5,095 nt of DNA, from contig DCBC01000142.1 of NCBI GenBank assembly GCA_002313335.1, positions 15,020 through 20,114 on the forward strand. The letters run 5' to 3'. The stretch comes from Porticoccaceae bacterium UBA1117 (GTDB lineage Bacteria; Pseudomonadota; Gammaproteobacteria; Pseudomonadales; Porticoccaceae). Of this stretch, positions 1-5,070 are shown one piece after another. Position numbers and translations under genes: made by a program. Position 1 is the first letter of the stretch. Every line of letters begins with the position of its first letter. The notes below the pieces were generated by a model. It saw only the letters and a program-made list of their open reading frames with translations. It had not been told where the DNA came from and did no database searches.

Positions 1-1388
1 CGGATAGAAATGAGCTTACTCATCACATCAACAATGTCAGTGGCATCACCAAACTGCTCTTTCAAGTCATGAGCTTCGTCAGTTTTCAGCAACGAGAAAT
101 AACGCTCATCATAAAGAATGCCGGCACCTTGCTCTGCCTCTCGATCGAGACGACGGTTAAACTTCATCCGACCAACTGAGGAAAGATCATAACGCTCAAT
201 ATTGAAGAACAGGTTGAAAAATAGATTCTCTGCTGACTCTTTTGTTGGCGGCTCCCCTGGACGCATCATTCGGTAGATCTCTACCAATGCTTCCATTTGA
301 GTACGCGCTGGATCGGCACGGAGGGTATCTGAAATAAACGGCCCACAGTCAAGATCATTTGTGTAAAGCGTCTCGATATCGGTAATGCCTGACTCTAGCA
401 TCAATGCTAAATTTTCTTCAGTGATTTCAGTATTACACTCAAGCAACAACTCGCCTGTTTTTACGTCCGCAGCATCTTGTGCTAACGAGCGTCCAATCAG
501 ATATTCTTGAGGAACTTCAAGAGTGGTCACTTTACCTTTCTCAAGCTCTCTAATATGCCGGGCAGTGATTCGACGCCCCTTCTCAACAACCACAGCGCCT
601 TTTTTGTCTTTGATATCAAAAACGGCTATCTCGCCACGGAGTCTTTCTGGATCAAGCTCCAAAGAAAAAACGTCTTTCTTAAAGTGGAATATACTAGTAT
701 CAAAGAATTTCCCAAGAATCTCTTCAGAGTTATACCCTAAAGCACGCAATAGTATAGTGGCTGGTAGTTTCCGGCGACGGTCAATTCTTACATACAAAAC
801 ATCTTTAGGGTCGAATTCAAAGTCCAACCAAGAACCGCGATAAGGAATTACGCGAGCGGTGTATAGCAACTTACCCGAGGAGTGAGTCTTGCCTTTGTCG
901 TGATCAAAAATGACACCTGGCGATCGGTGTAACTGCGACACGATGACGCGCTCAGTACCATTAATAATGAAGGTACCGTTTTCGGTCATCAGCGGGATCT
1001 CTCCCAAATAAACCTCTTGCTCTCGAATATCCTTAATTGCCTTATTAGTCGACTCTTTGTCGTAAATAACTAGGCGCACCCTTACCCTTAAGGGAACTGA
1101 ATAGGTAACGCCGCGAAGCTTACACTCTTCTTCGTCAAAAGCTGGCTTGCCCATGACATAGTCGACGTACTCTAGAGCAGCATGCCCTGAATACCCAACA
1201 ATCGGAAAAATTGAGTTAAGAGCAGCGTGCAAACCGGTGTTCAGTCGATCTTCTACCGACACACCTTTTTGCGTGAATTTTTTATAGGAATCAAGCTGGA
1301 TCGCCAACAGATAAGGCAAGTCCATGGTATTTGGCAACTTGCCAAAATTCTTGCGGATACGTTTCTTCTCAGTGAAGGAGTAAGCCAT
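1..1388 (-). CDS. rpoB: RNA polymerase beta subunit, N-terminal 462 residues (partial, runs off the left edge)
   Basis: This is the beta subunit of DNA-directed RNA polymerase, which with beta' forms the catalytic core. I translated the frame by hand and it is open from the ATG at 1388 to the window edge. It begins [13 protein letters not shown], close to the E. coli and Pseudomonas start, with GAGGAA 5 nt upstream. An in-frame ATG 6 nt further up overlaps that ribosome site and is not preferred. Visible landmarks are [12 protein letters not shown] (24-35), the conserved block [16 protein letters not shown] (144-159), DRRRKLPA (203-210), a gammaproteobacterial-type lobe insertion at about 227-345, and [13 protein letters not shown] (370-382). 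By alignment from memory, V150 matches E. coli V146, the N-terminal rifampicin-site valine, and is unchanged. The main rifampicin cluster and the active site lie outside the window. About 22 extra residues relative to E. coli sit at about 425-449. The gene is downstream of rplL, presumably cotranscribed, with rpoC expected next. Confidence 0.98.
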   Translation of the reverse strand, partial: MAYSFTEKKRIRKNFGKLPNTMDLPYLLAIQLDSYKKFTQKGVSVEDRLNTGLHAALNSIFPIVGYSGHAALEYVDYVMGKPAFDEEECKLRGVTYSVPLRVRVRLVIYDKESTNKAIKDIREQEVYLGEIPLMTENGTFIINGTERVIVSQLHRSPGVIFDHDKGKTHSSGKLLYTARVIPYRGSWLDFEFDPKDVLYVRIDRRRKLPATILLRALGYNSEEILGKFFDTSIFHFKKDVFSLELDPERLRGEIAVFDIKDKKGAVVVEKGRRITARHIRELEKGKVTTLEVPQEYLIGRSLAQDAADVKTGELLLECNTEITEENLALMLESGITDIETLYTNDLDCGPFISDTLRADPARTQMEALVEIYRMMRPGEPPTKESAENLFFNLFFNIERYDLSSVGRMKFNRRLDREAEQGAGILYDERYFSLLKTDEAHDLKEQFGDATDIVDVMSKLISI

Positions 1389-1427
1389 TTGCATTCCTCG
1401 GTGTTAACTAAATTGGGACTATTCAAT

Positions 1428-1445
1428 CTTGAGTCTAGACTCAAG
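1428..1445. repeat. 18-bp perfect palindrome in the rplL-rpoB spacer
   Basis: The sequence CTTGAGTCTAGACTCAAG is a perfect inverted repeat with no spacer, 39 nt upstream of the rpoB start codon. In the transcript it would form a 7-bp stem (CUUGAGU/ACUCAAG) capped by CUAG. No U-run follows, so it does not look like a terminator. As DNA it could also be a dimeric protein site, but I do not recognise a regulator motif. Confidence 0.85.
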
Positions 1446-1454
1446 TTCGTAATA

Positions 1455-1478
1455 CTTGTAAATTCCCGTACTTACAAG
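1455..1478 (-). other. Stem-loop in the rplL-rpoB spacer
   Basis: On the minus strand CTTGTAA pairs with TTACAAG across a 10-nt loop, giving a 7-bp AT-rich stem. It lies directly after the terminator-like hairpin and overlaps the end of its U-rich tail. Its role is unknown; RNA processing or a transcript 5' end protector are possible. Confidence 0.5.
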
Positions 1479-1513
1479 CAAGAAAGGGCCGAAGGGAAAA
1501 GCCCCTTCAGCCC
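1478..1513 (-). terminator. Terminator-like hairpin (probable partial attenuator) between rplL and rpoB
   Basis: On the minus strand GGGCTGAAGGG (1513-1503) pairs with CCCTTCGGCCC (1496-1486), giving 11 bp with one U-G wobble and a 6-nt loop. It is followed by TTTCTTGC, an interrupted U-rich tail. The shape is that of an intrinsic terminator. In E. coli the rplL-rpoB gap contains an attenuator that lets only a fraction of transcripts continue into rpoBC. The same position and the imperfect tail suggest partial read-through here. The structure is seen in the sequence; the degree of termination is inference. Confidence 0.7.
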
Positions 1514-1514
1514 A

Positions 1515-1530
1515 GCCTGATAAATCAGGC
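1515..1530 (-). other. Stem-loop just downstream of rplL
   Basis: GCCTGA pairs with TCAGGC around a TTTA loop, a perfect 6-bp hairpin beginning 16 nt after the rplL stop and one base from the larger terminator-like stem. No U-run follows it. It could stabilise the rplL 3' end or form, together with its neighbour, a processing site comparable in location to the RNase III site of the E. coli rplL-rpoB spacer. Confidence 0.5.
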
Positions 1531-1546
1531 GACCAGCCTACAAAAC

Positions 1547-1927
1547 TTACTTAAGTTCTGCAGTTGCGCCAGCTTCTTCTAATTGCTTCTTAGCTTCTTC
1601 AGCATCGCTTTTAGAAGCAGCTTCTTTAATAGTAGAAGGCGCTCCGTCAACTAGCTCTTTTGCTTCTTTCAAGCCAAGACCTGTGATTGCACGGACTGCT
1701 TTAATCACATTTACTTTCTTCTCGCCAATAGAGCTTAGAACAACGTCAAACTCAGTTTGCTCTTCAGCAGCAGCAGCATCGCCACCACCTGCAGGAGCCG
1801 CAGCAACTGCAACAGCAGCCTGAGCTGAAACACCAAACTTCTCTTCCATTGCGCTAACTAGGGCAACAACGTCCATCACGCTCATTTCAGCGATTGCATT
1901 CAAGATATCTTCATTTGATAGGGCCAT
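1547..1927 (-). CDS. rplL: Large-subunit ribosomal protein bL12 (L7/L12)
   Basis: L7/L12 forms the mobile dimers of the ribosomal stalk, which recruit and activate translational GTPases such as EF-Tu and EF-G. The 126 residues show the three expected parts: an N-terminal dimerisation and L10-binding helix pair (about 1-33, with [20 protein letters not shown]), an Ala/Gly-rich flexible hinge (about 34-55), and the globular C-terminal domain (about 56-126, with [22 protein letters not shown]). Length is slightly above the usual 120-125, all within the hinge range. The ATG at 1927 has a full AGGAGG site (1934-1939) with 6-nt spacing, the strongest ribosome site in the window. That fits the four or more L7/L12 copies made per ribosome. 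It lies 38 nt after rplJ and is expected to share its mRNA. Confidence 0.99.
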   Translation of the reverse strand: MALSNEDILNAIAEMSVMDVVALVSAMEEKFGVSAQAAVAVAAAPAGGGDAAAAEEQTEFDVVLSSIGEKKVNVIKAVRAITGLGLKEAKELVDGAPSTIKEAASKSDAEEAKKQLEEAGATAELK

Positions 1928-1965
1928 TTTGGGCCTCCTATATTTGTCTAATTACGAGACGACGC

Positions 1966-2496
1966 TTACGCGGCCTCTTCTTTTTGAGTTTTAACTGCTG
2001 CTACGACCCGAGTTACTTTTGTTGGTACTTCGTTAAGCGTTCTGACCAACTTAGTGACAGGTGCCAGAGTAACGCAAGCCAGCATACCGAGAGCTTGTTC
2101 AAGCGTCGGTAGGTTAGCAAGAACGTCTATCTGATCTTTCCCAAGAAGCTGTCCACTGACTGACAACGCTTTGACTTCAAAGGAATCATTCCCCTTTGCA
2201 AAGTCTTTAAATAAACGCGCTGCAGCACCAGGATCTTCCATAGAGAAAGCAAAAATGGACGGTCCAACCAAAACTTCTTCTACGCAAGCGTAGTCAGTTT
2301 CAGCGAATGCGCGCTTCGCTAAAGTGTTGCGGATAACGCGCAATTGCACGTTCTCAGCTCGAGCTTTAGTTCGCAAAGCATTCATATCGTTAACGTCAAC
2401 ACCACGAGCATCAGCAACAACCAGCGATAAAGCCTGAGCTGCTGTCTCGTTTACTTCGGCAACAATTGCTTTTTTATCATCGAGATTCAATGGCAC
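1966..2496 (-). CDS. rplJ: Large-subunit ribosomal protein uL10
   Basis: L10 anchors L7/L12 dimers to 23S rRNA at the stalk base and is the translational repressor of its own operon. The globular N-terminal domain (about 1-133) carries family landmarks: LNLDDKKAIVAEV near the start, VVADARGV (26-33), VIRNTLAKRA (54-63), VGPSIFAFS (77-85) and PGAAARLFKDFAK (89-101). The C-terminal part (about 134-176) should form the long helix that binds L7/L12 dimers. At 176 residues it is about 11 longer than E. coli L10, with the extra length in the C-terminal region. The start is GTG at 2496, chosen because MPLNLDDKK matches the family N-terminus and GAGGAA (2504-2509) sits 7 nt upstream. It is preceded by a 229-nt leader and followed by rplL. 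Confidence 0.98.
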   Translation of the reverse strand: MPLNLDDKKAIVAEVNETAAQALSLVVADARGVDVNDMNALRTKARAENVQLRVIRNTLAKRAFAETDYACVEEVLVGPSIFAFSMEDPGAAARLFKDFAKGNDSFEVKALSVSGQLLGKDQIDVLANLPTLEQALGMLACVTLAPVTKLVRTLNEVPTKVTRVVAAVKTQKEEAA

Positions 2497-2702
2497 GATA
2501 AAATTCCTCGATTTACCATAGTTTCGGCCGAATCACTTCGACCACTTAGGTGAATATTCTCTAGCCAACAGCGCTAGATCGGGTTCACCGCCTGCGTAGG
2601 AAAATTCTCTCTAGAACCAGAAAACTTATTAAACCCTTTCGGGAACCTACGGTCTTTAACGGCTCAAGCTAAAACCACCAGCTCAAACCCCAAAGTCTTC
2701 CA
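2497..2702 (-). promoter_or_regulatory. Probable L10(L7/L12) autoregulatory mRNA leader upstream of rplJ
   Basis: The spacer before rplJ is non-coding and structured, in the place where gammaproteobacteria carry the L10 leader, bound by the L10(L7/L12)4 complex to shut down rplJL translation. On the minus strand I see CGTAGG (2651-2646) pairing with CCTACG (2600-2595) and enclosing about 45 nt, a small CCC-GAAA-GGG tetraloop hairpin (2643-2634), and TCTAGC/GCTAGA (2578-2573 with 2565-2560) forming a 6-bp, 7-nt-loop hairpin. A TTCGGCCGAA palindrome (2523-2532) lies close to the ribosome site. No convincing -35/-10 pair for an internal promoter was found. The assignment rests mainly on position; I could not test the covariance model. 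Confidence 0.55.
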
Positions 2703-2719
2703 AGCAACCAAAGGTTGCT
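2703..2719 (-). other. Compact stem-loop after the rplA stop codon
   Basis: AGCAACC and GGTTGCT form a perfect 7-bp stem with a 3-nt TTT loop, beginning 6 nt after the rplA stop. There is no U-run after it, so it is not a good intrinsic terminator. It may mark the 3' end or a processing point of the rplK-rplA message, or the start of the rplJ leader. Confidence 0.5.
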
Positions 2720-2725
2720 AACCGA

Positions 2726-3421
2726 TCAAAATTCTAAAGATGCTTGATCGATCAATAATCCTGGGCCCATAGTGGATGAAAGAGTTATCTTCTTTACATA
2801 CACGCCCTTAGCTGACGCCGGCTTAGCTTTCGCTAGATCGCTCATCAACGCTTCTAAATTTTGCTGCAACGCTGCTGCGTCAAACGAAACAACACCAATA
2901 CCGCCGTGGACAATACCACTTTTGTCAGCTCGGAAACGAACTTGGCCTGCTTTAGCGTTGGCAACCGCAGTCGCGACATCAGGTGTCACTGTACCTGACT
3001 TGGGATTAGGCATGAGTCCACGCGGTCCTAACACCTTACCCAAAAGCCCTACAACACGCATCGCGTCTGGGCTGGCAATAACCACATCAAAATTCATGTT
3101 TCCAGCCTTAATATCAGCAGCTAGCTCGTCCATGCCTACTAATTCAGCACCTGCCGCGGTCGCAGCTTCAGCAGCAGCACCTTGGGCAAAAACACAAACA
3201 CGCACTGTCTTACCAGAGCCATTTGGAAGCGTTGTTGCCCCACGGACTATCTGGTCAGACTTACGAGGGTCAATACCCAAGTTAACAGCAACATCAACTG
3301 TCTCTGGAAACTTAACAGTAGAGATTTCTTTTAAAAGGTTGAGTGCATCACTAATAGCATACACTTTACCGTGTTCAATCTTTTCGTTAATCGCGCGACG
3401 GCGCTTAGTTAACTTGGCCAT
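2726..3421 (-). CDS. rplA: Large-subunit ribosomal protein uL1
   Basis: L1 binds 23S rRNA at the mobile L1 stalk, which helps release deacylated tRNA from the E site, and it also represses translation of the rplK-rplA mRNA. The 231-residue protein is within a few residues of E. coli L1 (234). It has the N-terminal basic stretch MAKLTKRRR, the conserved [20 protein letters not shown] region (38-57), the domain II signature around [20 protein letters not shown] (124-143), and the RNA-contact motif STMGPG (216-221), in which T217 and M218 match positions known to be important for rRNA binding. The ATG at 3421 follows the rplK stop directly (TAAATG), and its ribosome site GGAGG lies inside the last rplK codons with 8-nt spacing. 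Translational coupling to rplK is therefore likely. Confidence 0.99.
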   Translation of the reverse strand: MAKLTKRRRAINEKIEHGKVYAISDALNLLKEISTVKFPETVDVAVNLGIDPRKSDQIVRGATTLPNGSGKTVRVCVFAQGAAAEAATAAGAELVGMDELAADIKAGNMNFDVVIASPDAMRVVGLLGKVLGPRGLMPNPKSGTVTPDVATAVANAKAGQVRFRADKSGIVHGGIGVVSFDAAALQQNLEALMSDLAKAKPASAKGVYVKKITLSSTMGPGLLIDQASLEF

Positions 3422-3853
3422 TTACACGCCCTCCGTTTCAATACCCATAGACCGAGCAGAGCCGGCTATGGTCCTAACCGCTGCATCAAGGCTTGCTGCA
3501 GTAAGATCAGGTTCTTTAGTTTTAACAATTTCTTCTAATTGCTCTCGAGTGACCTTGCCAACTTTGTCAGTATTGGGACGACCACTACCGCTTTTTAGTC
3601 CAGCCGCTTTCTTGAGGAGATAAGAAGCAGGAGGAGTCTTCATTTCAAAAGTGAAACTACGATCGGCGTAAACAGTTATAACGACAGGAACCGGCGCACC
3701 CTGCTCAGTGCTTTGAGTTTGTGCATTAAAACCTTTACAAAACTCCATGATATTAACGCCGTGCTGACCCAACGCGGGCCCCACTGGCGGACTCGGGTTT
3801 GCCTGACCGGCAGGAACTTGCAGCTTTATATAAGCCGTTACTTTCTTAGCCAT
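3422..3853 (-). CDS. rplK: Large-subunit ribosomal protein uL11
   Basis: L11 binds the GTPase-associated centre of 23S rRNA and takes part in factor binding and the stringent-response signal to RelA. The protein has 143 residues (E. coli 142). The N-terminal domain (about 1-72) has the Pro-rich segment [20 protein letters not shown] (19-38), known as the thiostrepton-contact region. The C-terminal rRNA-binding domain (about 75-143) has [10 protein letters not shown] (85-94) and the family signature [10 protein letters not shown] (129-138). I chose the ATG at 3853. A GTG two codons upstream (3859) is in frame, but GGAG at 3861-3864 is only 1 nt from it and 7 nt from the ATG, and MAKKV is the family start. 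An L1-type operator lies immediately upstream, and rplA follows without a gap. Confidence 0.98.
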   Translation of the reverse strand: MAKKVTAYIKLQVPAGQANPSPPVGPALGQHGVNIMEFCKGFNAQTQSTEQGAPVPVVITVYADRSFTFEMKTPPASYLLKKAAGLKSGSGRPNTDKVGKVTREQLEEIVKTKEPDLTAASLDAAVRTIAGSARSMGIETEGV

Positions 3854-3860
3854 ACTCACT

Positions 3861-3864
3861 CTCC
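3861..3864 (-). promoter_or_regulatory. Ribosome binding site deciding the rplK start
   Basis: GGAG lies 7 nt before the ATG at 3853 and only 1 nt before the alternative in-frame GTG at 3859. This spacing favours the shorter, family-typical start MAKKV. Confidence 0.8.
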
Positions 3865-3870
3865 AAAAAT

Positions 3871-3927
3871 GGGTGCTAACGCCTCCGGATGACTACAAAA
3901 ATGTGCAGTATCCCTCTCTGGCTCCCC
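3871..3927 (-). promoter_or_regulatory. L1-binding translational operator in the rplK leader
   Basis: On the minus strand the leader reads GGGGAGCC (3927-3920), then GGAGGCGTTAGCACCC (3886-3871). This gives a GGG/CCC helix, an asymmetric internal loop (A opposite GUUAGCA) and a GCC/GGC helix. It closely resembles the E. coli rplK leader as I recall it (GGGGAGCC, a short loop, GAGGC GUUAUUA CCC), which mimics the 23S L1-stalk site. L1 bound here would block rplK translation and, by coupling, rplA. The apical part is unusual: an extra hairpin of 9 pairs with one bulged C (GGATACTGC with GTAGTCATCC, 3913-3905 and 3896-3887) replaces the short E. coli loop. The operator ends 7 nt before the GGAG ribosome site. 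Confidence 0.75.
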
Positions 3928-3929
3928 GA

Positions 3930-3953
3930 TAAAAGCGCCGAATTGCGCCTCTA
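3930..3953 (-). other. Hairpin at the probable 5' end of the rplK leader
   Basis: TAGAGGCGC (3953-3945) can pair with GCGCTTTTA (3938-3930) around a 6-nt AATTCG loop, giving 9 pairs including two G-U wobbles. Read with only its inner GC core it resembles a very weak terminator for nusG with a TTTTAT tail. Read in full it would sit at the very 5' end of a transcript begun at the candidate promoter at 3960-3965. I cannot choose between these from sequence alone. Confidence 0.35.
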
Positions 3954-3959
3954 CCACAA

Positions 3960-3988
3960 ATTATATATCTAGGCTTTTTCAACCTGCG
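3960..3988 (-). promoter_or_regulatory. Candidate rplK promoter (P_L11-like)
   Basis: A perfect TATAAT occurs on the minus strand at 3965-3960, 3 nt after the nusG stop codon, the place where E. coli has the strong P_L11 promoter. With a 17-bp spacer the -35 position reads CGCAGG (3988-3983), a poor match. TTGAAA at 3982-3977 is too close (11 bp). There is no TGn extension. Initiation would fall near 3952-3955. The -10 and position support it, and the missing -35 argues against a strong sigma-70 promoter. Confidence 0.38.
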
Positions 3989-4502
3989 TAAAGTCTAACT
4001 CGACAGGTGTCGAACGCCCAAAAATAGATACTGCCACGCGCAACTTGCTTTTGTCGTAGTTAACCTCTTCAACAGTACCGTTGAAGTCATTAAACGGTCC
4101 GTCACAAACTCTGACCATTTCACCAGGCTCAAACAAAGTTTTTGGCCTTGGAGCTTCTTCAGAATCCTGCACACGCTGCAAGATCAAATTAGCCTCTTTA
4201 TCGCTGATTGGTGCAGGCTTGTCAGCCTTCCCCCCAATAAAGCCCATGACTCGTGGCGTCTCTTTAACAAGATGCCAGGTATCATCATCTAGCTCCATAT
4301 TGACTAATACGTACCCAGGAAAAAACATTCTCTCACTAGTACGTTTTTGGCCATTTCTCATCTCAACTACTTCTTCGGTAGGAACCAAAATCTCACCAAA
4401 CCGATCACCAAGCTCATTCATTTTTATACGATCTTGAATTGCCAACGCAACCTTCTTCTCGTAGCCCGAGTAAGCATGAACCACATACCATCGCATCGTC
4501 AT
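3969..4502 (-). CDS. nusG: Transcription termination/antitermination factor NusG
   Basis: NusG binds elongating RNA polymerase, suppresses pausing, assists Rho, and links polymerase to the ribosome through protein S10. The 177 residues (E. coli 181) comprise an NGN domain (about 3-115: [16 protein letters not shown] at 4-19, [10 protein letters not shown] at 60-69, [11 protein letters not shown] at 81-91), a short linker, and a KOW domain (about 124-177: [21 protein letters not shown] at 127-147). The C-terminus [19 protein letters not shown] is almost identical to E. coli, and F161 corresponds to E. coli F165, an S10-contact residue. The ATG at 4502 is preferred over the second ATG (third codon) because GGGGA lies about 5 nt upstream of it. 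The secE stop is 9 nt upstream, so the two genes are surely one message. Confidence 0.99.
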   Translation of the reverse strand: MTMRWYVVHAYSGYEKKVALAIQDRIKMNELGDRFGEILVPTEEVVEMRNGQKRTSERMFFPGYVLVNMELDDDTWHLVKETPRVMGFIGGKADKPAPISDKEANLILQRVQDSEEAPRPKTLFEPGEMVRVCDGPFNDFNGTVEEVNYDKSKLRVAVSIFGRSTPVELDFTQVEKA

Positions 4503-4511
4503 GCTGTTCCC

Positions 4512-4880
4512 CTAACCCATTATCAATGAGGCAATCCAACTTAGCAGAGAGTCAATTCCCCACAAAATCAGAGCCATCAGTAGAATTACTGCCAGAACAA
4601 TCAAAGTAGTCTGGTTTCTCTCTTGCTTGGTAGGCCAAACGACCTTACGCCACTCTACGCGAGCACCAACCGCCAGCTCGACAGTCGCTGCACCCTTAGC
4701 TGTCTGCGACGCAATTAGCGCAGCAACACCCGATACAACTAGAAATCCCACCATGCGGTATAGTACTGACTCCGCAGAATAATACCAGTTAGCATAAATT
4801 GCGCCACCCAGCAAAGTAAGAACAACCAGCCATTTCAGCCAATCTAATCGGTACTGCTTATCTTCTGCTACAACACTCAT
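4512..4880 (-). CDS. secE: Preprotein translocase subunit SecE
   Basis: SecE is the clamp-like inner-membrane subunit of the SecYEG channel. The 122-residue protein has the three-helix form typical of gammaproteobacteria (E. coli 127): membrane segments at about 14-34 (rich in L, V and W), 41-58 and 91-117. Between the second and third is the conserved cytosolic amphipathic segment EWRKVVWPTKQE (76-87), the hallmark of the family, with W82, P83 and T84 preceding the essential third helix. Many other bacteria keep only that last helix. The start ATG at 4880 is the only reasonable one, but it has no clear Shine-Dalgarno site, and a 4-codon reading frame (4891-4877) overlaps it as ATGA. It begins 26 nt after tRNA-Trp, which implies that tRNA processing generates or shapes the 5' end of the secE-nusG message unless an unseen promoter exists. 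Confidence 0.98.
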   Translation of the reverse strand: MSVVAEDKQYRLDWLKWLVVLTLLGGAIYANWYYSAESVLYRMVGFLVVSGVAALIASQTAKGAATVELAVGARVEWRKVVWPTKQERNQTTLIVLAVILLMALILWGIDSLLSWIASLIMG

Positions 4881-4906
4881 GCTTCAACCATTCTCAGACA
4901 TTAAAG

Positions 4907-4982
4907 TGGCAGGCCAGGAGGGACTCGAACCCCCAACAGCCGGTTTTGGAGACCGGTGCTCTACCAATTGAACTACTGGCCT
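4907..4982 (-). tRNA. trpT: tRNA-Trp (anticodon CCA), with encoded 3' CCA
   Basis: The 76-nt gene folds into a complete cloverleaf. The acceptor stem AGGCCAG/CTGGCCT has 7 pairs, the D stem GTTC/GAGC has 4 with one U-G, the anticodon stem CCGGT/ACCGG has 5, the variable loop is CTGTT, and the T stem GGGGG/CCCTC encloses the loop TTCGAGT. The anticodon loop CTCCAAA places CCA at 4949-4947, reading UGG for tryptophan. The discriminator is G (4910), as required by bacterial TrpRS, and the terminal CCA (4909-4907) is encoded. It lies between tuf and secE and no separate promoter is evident, so it is probably cut from a tuf-trpT-secE-nusG precursor. Confidence 0.99.
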
Positions 4983-5008
4983 ACAAGATGATAATTTAGT
5001 TTCCCTAT

Positions 5009-5062
5009 CTGACAGCTAAGCCGAGACACCTTTAGATGCCTCGGCTTGAGCGCCACTGTCAG
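5009..5062 (-). terminator. Large two-part hairpin downstream of tuf (leaky terminator or processing element)
   Basis: An inner stem of 11 pairs with one G-U (AAGCCGAGGCA, 5047-5037, with TGTCTCGGCTT, 5028-5018; 8-nt loop) is enclosed by an outer 7-bp stem (CTGACAG, 5062-5056, with CTGTCAG, 5015-5009). The two are separated by an asymmetric internal loop. The hairpin starts 8 nt after the EF-Tu stop codon. Only two U residues follow the inner stem and no U-run follows the outer one, so efficient intrinsic termination is doubtful. That agrees with tRNA-Trp and secE downstream needing read-through. Confidence 0.55.
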
Positions 5063-5070
5063 CAAAACAT

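Noticed and set aside
507..843. Two overlapping plus-strand frames opposite rpoB
   Set aside because: Both overlap each other and the verified rpoB reading frame; neither resembles a protein family.
1390..1394. Upstream in-frame ATG for rpoB (ATG CAA ATG GCT)
   Set aside because: It overlaps the GAGGAA ribosome site, and the family N-terminus matches the ATG at 1388 (MAYSFTEKK).
1449..1477. Promoter-like TTGTAA, 17 bp, TATTAC upstream of rpoB on the minus strand
   Set aside because: Each hexamer matches only 4 of 6 bases, and the -35-like hexamer lies in the 5' arm of the 1455-1478 hairpin, so chance is the better explanation.
2722..2755. TTGATCGATCAA palindrome and a nearby second TTGATCG at the end of rplA
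   Set aside because: Both lie in codons for the conserved L1 C-terminus (LIDQASLEF) or its stop, and two short GATC-containing words are expected by chance.
2772..3623. 283-codon open frame on the plus strand opposite rplA and rplK
   Set aside because: It is a mirror of two highly conserved ribosomal genes, has no ribosome site or recognisable motif, and is explained by the codon pattern of the minus-strand genes.
3854..3859. GTG start giving a two-residue longer L11 (MSMAKK)
   Set aside because: The GGAG site is only 1 nt from this GTG but 7 nt from the ATG at 3853, and the family begins MAKK.
4081..4437. 118-codon plus-strand frame opposite nusG
   Set aside because: It lies entirely within nusG and has low-complexity Ser/Leu content typical of an antisense shadow frame.
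4986..5013. CTGTCA, 16 bp, TATCAT as a promoter for tRNA-Trp
   Set aside because: The predicted start would fall inside the mature tRNA, leaving no 5' leader; CTGTCA is also part of the hairpin downstream of tuf.
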